The notes below the pieces were generated by a model, which saw only the letters and a list, made by a program, of their open reading frames with translations, was not told the DNA's origin and ran no database searches. Shown here piece by piece: positions 38,923 through 52,600 of a DNA stretch of 64,000 bases. The translations under genes and the position numbers were made by a program. Numbering within the stretch: position 1 is the first letter of the stretch; every line of letters starts with the position of its first letter. Location: the NCBI GenBank assembly GCA_964035575.1, contig OZ037888.1, positions 434,001-498,000 of the forward strand, in the 5' to 3' direction. The stretch comes from Rhynchopus sp. YZ270_cl-10. Lineage: Eukaryota; Euglenozoa; Diplonemea; Diplonemida; Diplonemidae.

Positions 38923-41159
38923 TCACTCCTCCTTAGTAAACCCCCGCAGAATCTCGACAGCTTTTCTACGTTCCTCGTCGTTCGATGAATTAACTGTATT
39001 AAATTCTTCCGAGTTTACACGCGACGCCTCAAATTGCGAGTTCTGGGCCCGTTTGGTGAGTTCAAGCGGGTTGAGGTCCGCCCCAGGTTCAACAAAACCG
39101 TTGCCCCCAACGGCCTCTAAAATATACTTGTTTTTCAGGTCGAGAGCTCCAAAATTCTTCATCTTTTCCGAAACAGGTTCCCCTGCTGCGCGGAGCCGCT
39201 GCCCCATCTCATAACGGTACTGCGGGTGGTGTGTGGTGTGACTTTAAAATAGCTTTTACTACATACCGCTCCGTATTTGCTCACTGCCATTTTCATGTCG
39301 TGGTTGAGTGCCCAGCCATTCTTTGCTCTGTCCTCAAGCCATTCGGGTCCGTCAGGAATGGCCGCCTCCCCTATATCACCAGCCAATTCACGTACCCGCG
39401 CCAACTCTGCGGCTCCACTCTTTATCATCTCATCAAGCGTGCCTGCAACACTTAAGAGGGTTTCATCCGCTCCCGGGCGAGCGACAAGAAGCATACCCGC
39501 CACCAGATGCTTCCCAATCGAGCGCCCCATGGGAATAGTGATGCTCGGGCACCCAATGATCCCGAAGGGGAGGGTGTTGCCTGCCAGCATGTTCACAGGG
39601 ATCTGGACCTTGTTGAACTCGGTCATCCCCTTTACAGCGTTGTACGGCGTGACCTTTGTTGGCGGTGTGGCCACTGTAGGGAATGCAACAACCTGGACCT
39701 CCTCTGGCAGCCCTTCCCAGTATTCAATGAGGACCTTTGCCAGGATTTCGCTGGACTCGATAAAGGTTTTAATGTGTTCCGGGGTGGTGTACTCATGCAC
39801 CTCTAGAATGTCGCGTGCGTAGGAGGCTGTGATCCCGTCAACGGTGTCCTTCCAGTTCAAGCCAACCTTTTCGCAGATGCCACCAAAAACCTGGTTCATC
39901 TCTGTCTCCAGAAGGTCTTGGTAGTCCCTCCAGTAGACACCCACGCTCCCCAATACATCTGCCTTTAACCCTTGATCTCCTTGCATAATGTGCTCCTTGT
40001 CCACTGAGCTGACAAGGCGCTTCGCTTGCTCATAATTATAAAACAGCTTGATTCCCTGCGCCTCGCATATCGCCAATGTGGTTCTGAAGCTTCTGTTGAT
40101 GTCGGCATACACCAAGTCAGTGAAGTGATCGCTTCCAGCCACAACATGAGGGCACGGCTCCATATTGTATGGAGGGATCGGAAGGGCGCACAAACCAGCT
40201 CTTGTCTCCTCATCCATGCTTGAGAGGCGCATAATATGGTTCAGTGCGTGCGTGTCGGACACTGTTCGTGTGATGACACCGAAGTTCCCTGCTGTGCGTG
40301 ACAGCATCCAGGTGTTCTTCGTGGACAGATGCCCTGCGCTGGGGACGAACCCTATCACCCCGCAGTTTGCTGCAGGGAGACGCACGTCGCCTTGGATGTC
40401 GGAGGCGATGGCAAAGGGGACGCACCCCAGCACCACAGACACGACGGAGCCACCCTGCGAGCCACCGGCGTAGTAGTTCGGTTCCATTGGGTTGCGAATA
40501 GTGCCTGTCGACTCGTTCTGACCCATGAGTCCCAAGCCATACTCATCCATGTTCCCTTTTGCCACGACCACAGCCCCTGCAGCCTGCAGTACCTCCACCA
40601 CAGGAGACGTCCCCGAGGGGTAGTAGTCCGCCAGAAGCTGCGACCCGCACGTCGTGGGAAAGCCCCGTACGTGGATGTTGTCGCCCACAACAAACGGAAC
40701 CCCGTGCAACGGGCCAACTACCTTGCCGTCCTTGGCAAGAACTTCGTCGAGGGCAACGCCGTCGTCCACAGCCTGGCTCGAGATCGTGGTGATGTTGTTG
40801 TACAACGCTGTCTCGGTCTGCAGCTGTGCAATGCTTGCTTTGATGAGTTCCTCGGATGTAACGTAGCCTTCGCGCACTGCACGCGCAACTTCCATTGCAG
40901 GGAGCGAGAGAAGCTCCTTCGGTGTCATCGCTGCCAGCTCGTCTGCAGTGCTTGCGCAGCCAGTGTCGATATCGGCATCATCTGGGAGGGGGTGCTCCGC
41001 TGCAGGCGGGGGTGTTGGTGTTGGTGTTGGTGCTGCGTCGGTGGGTGTGGGTGCAGGTGTGCACCACCGCTGCTGTGGGGTTGCACGTACCGCACCTCCA
41101 CACAGAGGCATGGGGAAACTTCGTCGCACCACATGCCCAACTGAACGCCGCATTGCCAT
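38923..41159 (-). CDS. Amidase-signature family protein lacking catalytic residues, probable mitochondrial pseudoenzyme
   Basis: Exon 1 is 41159-39267 and exon 2 is 39219-38923; the 47-bp intron has GTATGT and CGCAG ends and is phase 0. The product has 729 residues. I use the ATG at 41159, since the frame further out begins with GTG. The first 30 residues (MAMRRSVGHVVRRSF) are Arg-rich without acids, like a mitochondrial presequence; a Pro/Thr linker follows. The amidase-signature fold is clear from GPLHGVPF, VVVAKGNMDEYGLG, STGTIRNP, YAGGSQGGS and RLPAANCGVIGF. The catalytic Lys (KDNI in active members) is Gly here (VVGDNI, about 159). The nucleophile Ser of DTGGSIR is Asp (DIQGDVR, about 258); only the first Ser of the GGSS motif remains (about 234). 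A GatA or FAAH-type reaction is therefore unlikely; a structural role is inferred. Confidence 0.85.
39220..39266 (-). other. 47-bp intron of the amidase-like gene
   Basis: GTATGT donor after AAATACGGAGCG and CCCGCAG acceptor before TACCGTTATGAG. Reading through gives an unrelated short tail, while splicing adds 98 conserved-looking residues. Confidence 0.8.
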
Positions 41160-41472
41160 TCTGGGAGTGGGGTACACTGATACTCTGGTGGTGTGTGTGG
41201 TGTGTCAAAACTTGGCGAAGACAAGCAAAAGTGCGGAGAATCGCACAGCCTTCTGGGGACTGCCTTGGGGGGCTGTTCAGTGAAACACTGTGAATGACGA
41301 TGCATAAAAAATTAATGGGGAGGGGGAAAGTGGGAAAGTGGGGGCGGGGCATTATTAATAAAACGCACTGTTTAGTTTTCCTCACACAATGAGACGACTG
41401 TAAATGTCTATCTAGATAAAATGTGTTTTATCAACCCCACTCTTATTTCCTTTTTTTATATATTTTATCTGC

Positions 41473-43080
41473 TTAATGTAGGAGTTTCCCGTGCTCGTTT
41501 AGCTCGTCTTTCTCCCATTGGAACATCCCATCCTGACTTTCTTCGGTGTACCTCCCGAGTCTGGTGAAGGCGACAGCCAAGAGGTTGTAGAATACCTCTG
41601 TTGGTAGGGTCAAGTGTCGACAGCTCCACAGACGGATAGCACCCTGTCGGCAGTGGAGTGGTGGCTTACGTGAACGCTTCCGTCCAGACCGCCTTCCTGG
41701 GAAAGCGAGACGGGAGTAAGGTGAATTATCCCCATCAGAAGAAACCCATGTAAGGAAGTTTACATTCAAACGCGCAGACGTGTATGGCCAGAAGGCTTTG
41801 CCGTTTAGCTCACCCTCACCGGGGTTGATGGCTTTTGCGGAAACGTTCATGCCAAACGGGTACAACTCAACAACGACGCTGCCTGTGCGCATCAACGTGA
41901 TCCACGCAAGGTTGTTCCCATGCACACCTACGAGAACGTCACAAAGAGTTGCTGCGTACATCTGCTCCAAAAGACTGAACTCAGACCACGCAATTTTCAT
42001 CACCTTCGCGCGCTGTGGGTAGGTGGGGTGTGCTTCAAACGCGACTGCCAATTCGTCGACGTTTGTCAAGTTCAGAGTCTGCCCGTCGGTCCCCTTCCTG
42101 TACGTGAGGTAAACCATCTCTTTTTTAGGGTTCTGCTGTGCAGCGACAAAGGAGGGCGTGATCCTGTCAAAGTTGTCCTGCACAAAATGCCAGAAAAACC
42201 GCCTCAAGCGATGCAAGGCGACGTGCCCGAATTCATCAAAATACGGTGTGTGTGGCGACGGGGGTTGCGTGACTGAGGGCACCCCAAAGTACCCTTTTGC
42301 GAAACAGACTGTAGTGTCAGGGGTAAAGTGCTCTGAGGGCCGTCCAGTTCCCGTCACGGCGGAGGTCAGGTTGTGATCAGGACCGTGAGGGTTCGGTTCC
42401 AAGACGTTGAGTAGAATATGTGCTCGCTCTTCAGGAGAAAAGAGGGACCCAGTCAACGCAAGGTAAGGGTATATCGCAAAAATAATCCAGTGCCCCAAAT
42501 TCGTGTGATCGAATGATTTTAAAGTCCATAGTGTTGTGCTTGCGTACAGCTCTGTTGTTTGCGGGAGAGTTCCTTTCTTCACCCAAGGTAGTATCTCCTT
42601 AGTAGGTTCCATAAGACCCTGTTGGATATCTAATACACAATCCTCCAACGGCATGTCACCCTCCTGTACTAGGAAAAGCTTTCCTGTTTTACCTTCGACA
42701 CAAACGTTTTCGAATGCGTATACAAATCGCGTATGTTCCTTGAACGTTGACACACGATCTCCTAGAAACTCTGTGGCAGTTTCTTCCATAAACTTTGGTT
42801 CGTTAAACGGAAAGCTCTTATATGACTCCGGTGGGTCGTGGCTACGGTGCCCGGTGCCTCGTACGGCAATACGGCTGAGTTGCAGGTCTAACGTACCATC
42901 AGCGCCTTCCTCTACGTCACTGTCATCCTCATACAACAGCGCTTCAGCATCATCATCTTCTTCAATACCTGCAGTCACAATCACTGGAAAACGGGGCCAC
43001 GGCTTAGATGACGTACGCCATGACACCCCTGCAGAAACACTAAGGCCTATCAGCACCCACACAACTTTGCGTGTCAACAT
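41473..43080 (-). CDS. GT61-family glycosyltransferase (EOGT/DUF563-like), type II membrane protein
   Basis: 535 residues from the ATG at 43080. The N-terminus MLTRKVVWVLIGLSVSAGV is a signal anchor, so the enzyme should face the ER or Golgi lumen. An acidic linker (EEDDDAEALLYEDDSD, about 38-60) follows. The catalytic region spans about 190-440 and ends in the GT61 hallmark: VLVGVHGNNLAWITLMRTGS, then VVVELYPFG, preceded by a YRKGTDGQ segment. GT61 members add GlcNAc or xylose to proteins or glycans; the donor cannot be told from sequence. Residues after 450 are basic and less conserved. The gene lies 314 bp upstream of the amidase-like gene, same strand, and is the last gene before the satellite array. 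Confidence 0.85.
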   Translation of the reverse strand: MLTRKVVWVLIGLSVSAGVSWRTSSKPWPRFPVIVTAGIEEDDDAEALLYEDDSDVEEGADGTLDLQLSRIAVRGTGHRSHDPPESYKSFPFNEPKFMEETATEFLGDRVSTFKEHTRFVYAFENVCVEGKTGKLFLVQEGDMPLEDCVLDIQQGLMEPTKEILPWVKKGTLPQTTELYASTTLWTLKSFDHTNLGHWIIFAIYPYLALTGSLFSPEERAHILLNVLEPNPHGPDHNLTSAVTGTGRPSEHFTPDTTVCFAKGYFGVPSVTQPPSPHTPYFDEFGHVALHRLRRFFWHFVQDNFDRITPSFVAAQQNPKKEMVYLTYRKGTDGQTLNLTNVDELAVAFEAHPTYPQRAKVMKIAWSEFSLLEQMYAATLCDVLVGVHGNNLAWITLMRTGSVVVELYPFGMNVSAKAINPGEGELNGKAFWPYTSARLNVNFLTWVSSDGDNSPYSRLAFPGRRSGRKRSRKPPLHCRQGAIRLWSCRHLTLPTEVFYNLLAVAFTRLGRYTEESQDGMFQWEKDELNEHGKLLH

Positions 43081-43640
43081 TTCCTGTAGGGTTCATTTAG
43101 TAGCGGGAGGGTAAACAGCCGGACAGGGGACGGTACCAAAAAGGGAAAGAGGGAGAGTCAAGTTAGGGAACTTGAGTCACTCATAACTCGGAAAAAGCTG
43201 TCCCACTCCATAGTGGAACAGCCTATGTTCAATCTTCATCTAAACTCCATTTACCTAACTCACATTCCAAAACTCAGCACCAAAAATTATGAGATTATTT
43301 TCCATCAAAAGACGTAATGTTGTAGTTAAAACAAGAGAACGTAACTTCCGGTTCTGAATAAAAAAAACACAATGAAAAACAACTTTTTCGTTAGTCGCTC
43401 CGCAAGGATATAGTCTTTCTTCACTGAAGTGTGTGTTGTATGATAGAGAAAAAAAAATGAGTGACAAAACACAAGTTGGCAAGCACCTTCCGTCGTTTCT
43501 ATTTCCAATTGTGGTGAACGCTCGTGTCACCAAAAATTCAAATAATACCCTTAGTGGGGTGTTTCGACCCTGCTTTTGCCCCCAAAGGGGAAGCCCACCT
43601 AAAGAAAAATAATGGAATACGTACCCGATTGTCCCCCAGA
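43081..43640. other. Spacer between GT61 gene and satellite array
   Basis: Unique-looking, apart from a short motif (CACCTTCCGTCG, near 43483) shared with 24137-24164. The open frame that seems to run across 43255-43640 belongs to the array's stop-free strand and is not a gene. Confidence 0.5.
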
Positions 43641-46600
43641 CGATGAAACGCGGGCAAAACAACGCGACGAAAACAGCGCGATCAAACGCGGCCAAAACAA
43701 CGCCACGAAAACAACGCGATAAAACACGGCCAAAACAACGTGACGAAAACAGCGCGATGAAACACGGCCAAAACAACGCGACGAAAACAACGCGACGAAA
43801 CACGGCCAAAACAACGCGACGAAACCAGCGCGATGAAACACGGCCGAAACAACGCGACGAAAACAACGCGATGAAACACGGCCGAAACAACGCGACGAAA
43901 ACAGCGCGATGAAACACGGCCGAAGCAACGCGACGAAAACAGCGCGATGAAACACGGCCAAAACAACGCGACGAAAACAACGCGATGAAACACGGCCGAA
44001 ACAACGCGACGAAAACAGCGCGATGAAACACGGCCGAAGCAACGCGACGAAAACAGCGCGATGAAACACGGCCAAAACAACGCCACGAAAACAACGCGAT
44101 GAAACACGGCCAAAACAACGCCACGAAAACAGCGCGATGAAACACGGCCAAAACAACGCGACGAAAACAACGTGATGAAACACGGCCAAAACAACGCGAC
44201 GAAAACAGCGCGATGAAACACGGCCAAAACAACGCGACGAAAACAGCGCGATGAAACACGGCCAAAACAACGCGACGAAAACAACGCGATGAAACACGGC
44301 CAAAACAACGCGACGAAAACAACGCGATGAAACACGGCCAAAACAACGCGACGAAAACAACGCGATGAAACACGGCCAAAACAACGCGACGAAAACAACG
44401 CGATGAAACACGGCTAAAACAACGCGACGAAAACAGCGCGATGAAACACGGCCAAAACAACGCGACGAAAACAACGCGATGAAACACGGCCAAAACAACG
44501 AGACGAAAACAACGCGATGAAACACGGCCAAAACAACGCGACGAAAACAACGCGATGAAACACGGCCAAAACAACGCGTCGAAAACAGCGCGATGAAACA
44601 CCGCCAAAACAACTCGACGAAAACAGCGCGATGAAACACAGCCAAAACAACGCCACGAAAACAACGCGATGAAACACCGCCAAAACAACGCGACGAAAAC
44701 AACGCGATGAAACACGGCCAAAACAACGCGTCGAAAACAGCGCGATGAAACACCGCCAAAACAACGCGACGAAAACAGCGCGATGAAACACAGCCAAAAC
44801 AACGCCACGAAAACAACGCGATGAAACGCGGCCAAAACAACGCGACGAAAACAACGCGATGAAACACAGCCAAAACAACGCGACGAAAACAACGCGATGA
44901 AACACGGCCAAAACAACGCCACGAAAACAACGCGATGAAACACGGCCAAAACAGCGCGACGAAAACAGCGCGATGAAACACCGCCAAAACAACGCGACGA
45001 AACACGGCCAAAACAACGCGACGAAAACAACGCTATGAAACACGGCCAAAACAACGCGACGAAAACAACGCGACGAAACACAGCCAAAACAACGCCACGA
45101 AAACAACGCGATGAAACGCGGCCAAAACAACGCGACGAAAACAGCGCGATGAAACACGGCCAAAACAACGCATAGAAAACAGCGCGATGAAACACGGCCA
45201 AAACAACGCGACGAAAACAACGCGACGAAACACAGCCAAAACAACGCCACGAAAACAACGCGATGAAACACGGCCAAAACAACGCGACGAAAACAACGCG
45301 ATGAAACACGGCCAAAACAACGCGACGAAAACAGCGCGATGAAACACGGCCAAAACAACGCATAGAAAACAGCGCGATGAAACACGGCCAAAACAACGCG
45401 ACGAAAACAACGCGACGAAACACAGCCAAAACAACGCCACGAAAACAACGCGATGAAACACGGCCAAAACAACGCGACGAAAACAGCGCGATGAAACACG
45501 GCCAAAACAACGCGACGAAAACAACGCGATGAAACACGGCCAAAACAACGCCACGAAAACAACGCGATGAAACACGGCCAAAACAACGCCACGAAAACAG
45601 CGCGATGAAACACGGCCAAAACAACGCGACGAAAACAACGTGATGAAACACGGCCAAAACAACGCGACGAAAACAGCGCGATGAAACACGGCCAAAACAA
45701 CGCGACGAAAACAGCGCGATGAAACACGGCCAAAACAACGCGACGAAAACAGCGCGATGAAACACGGCCAAAACAACGCGACGAAAACAACGCGATGAAA
45801 CACGGCCAAAACAACGAGACGAAAACAACGCGATGAAACACGGCCAAAACAACGCGACGAAAACAACGCGATGAAACACGGCCGAAACAACGCGACGAAA
45901 ACAACGCGACGAAAACAACGCGATGAAACACGGCCAAAACAACGCGACGAAAACAACGCGATGAAACACGGCCAAAACAACGCGACGAAAACAACGCGAC
46001 GAAAACAGCGCGATGAAACACCGCCAAAACAACGCGACGAAAACAACGCGATGAAACACGGCCAAAACAACGCCACGAAAACAACGCGATGAAACACCGC
46101 CAAAACAACGCCACGAAAACAACGCGATGAAACGCGGCCAAAACAACGCGACGAAAACAACGCGATGAAACACGGCCAAAACAACGCGACGAAAACAACG
46201 CGATGAAACACGGCCAAAACAACGCGACGAAAACAACGCGATGAAACACGGCCAAAACAACGCGACGAAAACAGCGCGATGAAACACAGCCAAAACAACG
46301 CGACGAAAACAACGCGACGAAAACAGCGCGATGAAACACCGCCAAAACAACGCGTCGAAAACAGCGCGATGAAACACGGCCAAAACAACGCGTCGAAAAC
46401 AGCGCGATGAAACACGGCCAAAACAACGCGACGAAAACAACGCGATGAAACACGGCCAAAACAACGCGTCGAAAACAGCGCGATGAAACACGGCCAAAAC
46501 AACGCGACGAAAACAGCGCGATGAAACACGGCCAAAACAACGCCACGAAAACAACGCGATGAAACACAGCCAAAACAACGCCACGAAAACAACGCGATGA

Positions 46601-49600
46601 AACGCGGCCAAAACAACGCGACGAAAACAACGCGACGAAACACCGCCAAAACAACGCGACGAAAGCAGCGCGATGAAACGCGGCCAAAACAACGCGACGA
46701 AAACAACGCGATGAAACACCGCCAAAACAACGCGACGAAAGCAGCGCGATGAAACACGGCCAAAACAACGCGACGAAAACAGCGCGATGAAACACGGCCA
46801 AAACAACGCCACGAAAACAACGCGATATAACACCGCCAAAACAACGCGTCGAAAACAGCGCGATGAAACACCGCCAAAACAACGCCACGAAAGCAGCGCG
46901 ATGAAACACCACCAAAACAACGCGACCAAAACAGCGCGATGAAACACAGCCAAAACAACGCGATGAAACACCGCCAAAACAACGCCACGAAAGCAGCGCG
47001 ATGAAACACCACCAAAACAACGCGACGAAAACAGCGCGATGAAACACCGCCAAAACAACGCGACGAAAGCAGCGCGATGAAACACGGCCAAAACAACGCG
47101 ACGAAAACAGCGCGATGAAACACGGCCAAAACAACGCCACGAAAACAACGCGATATAACACCGCCAAAACAACGCGTCGAAAACAGCGCGATGAAACACA
47201 GCCAAAACAACGCGATGAAACACCGCCAAAACAACGCCACGAAAGCAGCGCGATGAAACACCACCAAAACAACGCGACGAAAACAGCGCGATGAAACACC
47301 GCCAAAACAACGCGACGAAAACAACGCGATGAAACACGGCCAAAACAACGCGTCGAAAACAGCGCGATGAAACACGGCCAAAACAACGCGACGAAAACAG
47401 CGCGATGAAACAGTGCCAAAACAACGCGACGAAAGCAGCGCGATGAAACGCGGCCAAAACAACGCGACGAAAACAGCGCGATGAAACACCGCCAAAACAA
47501 CGCCACGAAAGCAGCGCGATGAAACGCGGCCAAAACAACGCGACGAAAACAACGCGATGAAACACCGCCAAAACAACGCGACGAAAGCAGCGCGATGAAA
47601 CACGGCCAAAACAACGCGACGAAAACAGCGCGATGAAACACGGCCAAAACAACGCGTCGAAAACAGCGCGATGAAACACAGCCAAAACAACGCGATGAAA
47701 CACCGCCAAAACAACGCCACGAAAGCAGCGCGATGAAACACCACCAAAACAACGCGACGAAAACAGCGCGATGAAACACAGCCAAAACAACGCGATGAAA
47801 CACCGCCAAAACAACGCCACGAAAGCAGCGCGATGAAACACCACCAAAACAACGCGACGAAAACAGCGCGATGAAACACCGCCAAAACAACGCGACGAAA
47901 GCAGCGCGATGAAACACGGCCAAAACAACGCGACGAAAGCAGCGCGATGAAACACCACCAAAACAACGCGACGAAAGCAGCGCGATGAAACACGGCCAAA
48001 ACAACGCGTCGAAAACAGCGCGATGAAACACGGCCAAAACAACGCGACGAAAACAGCGCGATGAAACAGTGCCAAAACAACGCGACGAAAACAGCGCGAT
48101 GAAACACCGCCAAAACAACGCCACGAAAGCAGCGCGATGAAACACGGCCAAAACAACTAGACGAAAACAGCGCGATGAAACACCGCCAAAACAACGCCAC
48201 GAAAGCAGCGCGATGAAACACGGCCAAAACAACGCGACGAAAACAACGCGATGAAACACCGCCAAAACAACGCCACGAAAACAACGCGATGAAACACAGC
48301 CAAAACAACGCCACGAAAACAACGCGATGAAACACCGCCAAAACAACGCCACGAAAACAACGCGATGAAACGCGGCCAAAACAACGCGACGAAAACAACG
48401 CGATGAAACACGGCCAAAACAACGCCACGAAAACAACGCGATGAAACACGGCCAAAACAACGCCACGAAAACAACGCTATGAAACACGGCCAAAACAACG
48501 CGACGAAAACAACGCGACGAAAACAACGCGATGAAACACCGCCAAAACAACGCCACGAAAACAACGCGATGAAACACAGCCAAAACAACGCCACGAAAAC
48601 AACGCGATGAAACACCGCCAAAACAACGCCACGAAAACAACGCGATGAAACGCGGCCAAAACAACGCGACGAAAACAACGCGACGAAACACGGCCGAAAC
48701 AACGCGACGAAAACAACGCGATGAAACACGGCCAAAACAACGCGACGAAAACAACGCGATGAAACACGGCCAGAACAACGCGTCGAAAACAGCGCGACGA
48801 AACGCGGCCAAAACAACGCGTCGAAAACAGCGCGATGAAACACGGACAAAACAACGCGACGAAAACAACGCGATGAAACACGGCCAAAACAACGCGACGA
48901 AAACAACGCGATGAAACACGGCCAAAACAACGCGACGAAAACAACGCGATGAAACACGGCCAAAACAACGCGACGAAAACAGCGCGATGAAACACGGCCA
49001 AAACAACGCGACGAAAACAACGCGATGAAACGCGGCCAAAACAACGCGACGAAAACAACGCGACGAAACACGGCCGAAACAACGCGACGAAAACAGCGCG
49101 ATGAAACACGGACAAAACAACGCGACGAAAACAGCGCGATGAAACACGGCCAAAACAACGCGACGAAAACAACGCGATGAAACGCGGCCAAAACAACGCC
49201 ACGAAAACAGCGCGATGAAACACGGACAAAACAACGCGACGAAAACAGCGCGATGAAACACGGCCAAAACAACGCGACGAAAACAACGCGATGAAACGCG
49301 GCCAAAACAACGCGACGAAAACAGCGCGATGAAACACGGCCAAAACAACGCGACGAAAACAGCGCGATGAAACACGGCCAAAACAACGCGACGAAAACAA
49401 CGCGATGAAACGCGGCCAAAACAACGCCACGAAAGCAGCGCGATGAAACACCGCCAAAACAACGCCACGAAAGCAGCGCGATGAAACACGGCCAAAACAA
49501 CTAGACGAAAACAGCGCGATGAAACACCGCCAAAACAACGCCACGAAAGCAGCGCGATGAAACACGGCCAAAACAACTAGACGAAAACAGCGCGATGAAA

Positions 49601-52600
49601 CACCGCCAAAACAACGCCACGAAAGCAGCGCGATGAAACACGGCCAAAACAACGCGACGAAAACAGCGCGATGAAACACGGCCAAAACAACGCGACGAAA
49701 ACAACGCGATGAAACGCGGCCAAAACAACGCGACGAAAACAACGCGATGAAACACGGCCAAAACAACGCGACGAAAACAACGCGATGAAACACGGCCGAA
49801 ACAACGCGACGAAAACAGCGCGATGAAACACGGACAAAACAACGCGACGAAAACAGCGCGATGAAACACGGCCAAAACAACGCGACGAAAACAACGCGAT
49901 GAAACGCGGCCAAAACAACGCGACGAAAACAGCGCGATGAAACACGGACAAAACAACGCGACGAAAACAGCGCGATGAAACACGGCCAAAACAACGCGAC
50001 GAAAACAACGCGATGAAACACGGCCAAAACAACGCGTCGAAAACAGCGCGATGAAACACGGACAAAACAACGCGACGAAAACAACGCGATGAAACACGGC
50101 CAAAACAACGCGACGAAAACAACGCGATGAAACACGGCCAAAACAACGCGACGAAAACAACGCGATGAAACACGGCCAGAACAACGCGTCGAAAACAGCG
50201 CGATGATACACGGCCAAAACAACGCGACGAAAACAACGCGATGAAACACGGCCAAAACAACGCGACGAAAACAACGCGATGAAACACGGCCAAAACAACG
50301 CGTCGAAAACAACGCGATGAAACACGGCCAAAACAACGCCACGAAAACAACGCTATGAAACACGGCCAAAACAACGCGACGAAAACAACGCGACGAAAAC
50401 AACGCGATGAAACACCGCCAAAACAACGCCACGAAAACAACGCGATGAAACACAGCCAAAACAACGCCACGAAAACAACGCGATGAAACACCGCCAAAAC
50501 AACGCCACGAAAACAACGCGATGAAACGCGGCCAAAACAACGCGACGAAAACAACGCGACGAAACACGGCCGAAACAACGCGACGAAAACAGCGCGATGA
50601 AACACGGACAAAACAACGCCACGAAAACAACGCGATGAAACGCGGCCAAAACAACGCGACGAAAACAACGCGATGAAACACGGCCAAAACAACGCGACGA
50701 AAACAACGCGATGAAACACGGCCAAAACAACGCGACGAAAACAACGCGATGAAACGCGGCCAAAACAACGCGACGAAAACAACGCGACGAAACACGGCCG
50801 AAACAACGCGACGAAAACAGCGCGATGAAACACGGACAAAACAACGCCACGAAAACAACGCGATGAAACGCGGCCAAAACAACGCGACGAAAACAGCGCG
50901 ATGAAACACGGACAAAACAACGCGACGAAAACAGCGCGATGAAACACGGCCAAAACAACGCGTCGAAAACAGCGCGATGAAACACGGACAAAACAACGCG
51001 ACGAAAACAACGCGATGAAACACGGCCAAAACAACGCGACGAAAACAACGCGATGAAACACGGCCAGAACAACGCGTCGAAAACAGCGCGATGATACACG
51101 GCCAAAACAACGCGACGAAAACAACGCGATGAAACACGGCCAGAACAACGCGACGAAAACAGGGCGATGAAACACGGCCAAAACAACGCGACGAAAACAA
51201 CGCGATGAAACACGGCCAAAACAACGCGACGAAAACAACGCGACGAAACACGGCCGAAACAACGCGACGAAAACAACGCGACGAAACACGGCCAGAACAA
51301 CGCGACGAAAACAGGGCGATGAAACACGGCCAAAACAACGCGACGAAAACAACGCGATGAAACACGGCCAAAACAACGCGACGAAAACAACGCGACGAAA
51401 CACGGCCAAAACAACGCCACGAAAACAGCGCGATGAAACACGGACAAAACAACGCGACGAAAACAGCGCGATGAAACACGGCCAAAACAACGCGACGAAA
51501 ACAGCGCGATGAAACACGGCCAAAACAACGCGACGAAAACAACGCGATGAAACACGGCCAGAACAACGCGTCGAAAACAGCGCGATGAAACACGGCCAAA
51601 ACAACGCGACGAAAACAGCGCGATGAAACACGGCCAAAACAACGCGACGAAAACAGCGCGATGAAACACGGCCAAAACAACGCGACGAAAACAGCGCGAT
51701 GAAACACGGCCAAAACAACGCGACGAAAGCAGCGCGATGAAACACGGTCGAAACAACGCGACGAAAACAACGCGACGAAACACGGCCAAAACAACGCGAC
51801 GAAAACAACGCGACGAAACACGGCCAAAACAACGCGACGAAAGCAGCGCGACGAAACACGGCCGAAACAACGCGACGAAAACAGCGCGATGAAACACGGC
51901 CAAAACAACGCGACGAAAACAACGCGACGAAACACGGCCAAAACAACGCCACGAAAACAACGCGTCGAAAACAGCGCGACGAAACACGGCCAAAACAACG
52001 CGACGAAAGCAGCGCGATGAAACACAGCCAAAACAACGCGACGAAAACAGCGCGATGAAACACGGCCAAAACAACGCGACGAAAACAGCGCGATGAAACA
52101 CAGCCAAAACAACGCGACGAAAACAGCGCGATGAAACACGGCCAAAACAACGCCACGAAAACAACGCTATGAAACACGGCCAAAACAACGCGACGAAAAC
52201 AACGCGATATAACACCGCCAAAACAACGCGTCGAAAACAGCGCGATGAAACACGGCCAAAACAACGCGACGAAAACAGCGCGATGAAACACGGCCAAAAC
52301 AACGCGTCGAAAACAGCGCGATGAAACACAGCCAAAACAACGCGATGAAACACCGCCAAAACAACGCCACGAAAGCAGCGCGATGAAACACCACCAAAAC
52401 AACGCGACGAAAACAGCGCGATGAAACACAGCCAAAACAACGCGATGAAACACCGCCAAAACAACGCCACGAAAGCAGCGCGATGAAACACCACCAAAAC
52501 AACGCGACGAAAACAGCGCGATGAAACACCGCCAAAACAACGCGACGCAAACAACGCGATGAAACACGGCCAAAACAACGCGTCGAAAGCAGCGCGATGA

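Noticed and set aside
40329-41144. 271-codon plus-strand frame opposite the amidase-like gene
   Set aside because: It is antisense to conserved amidase motifs and has no recognisable domain.
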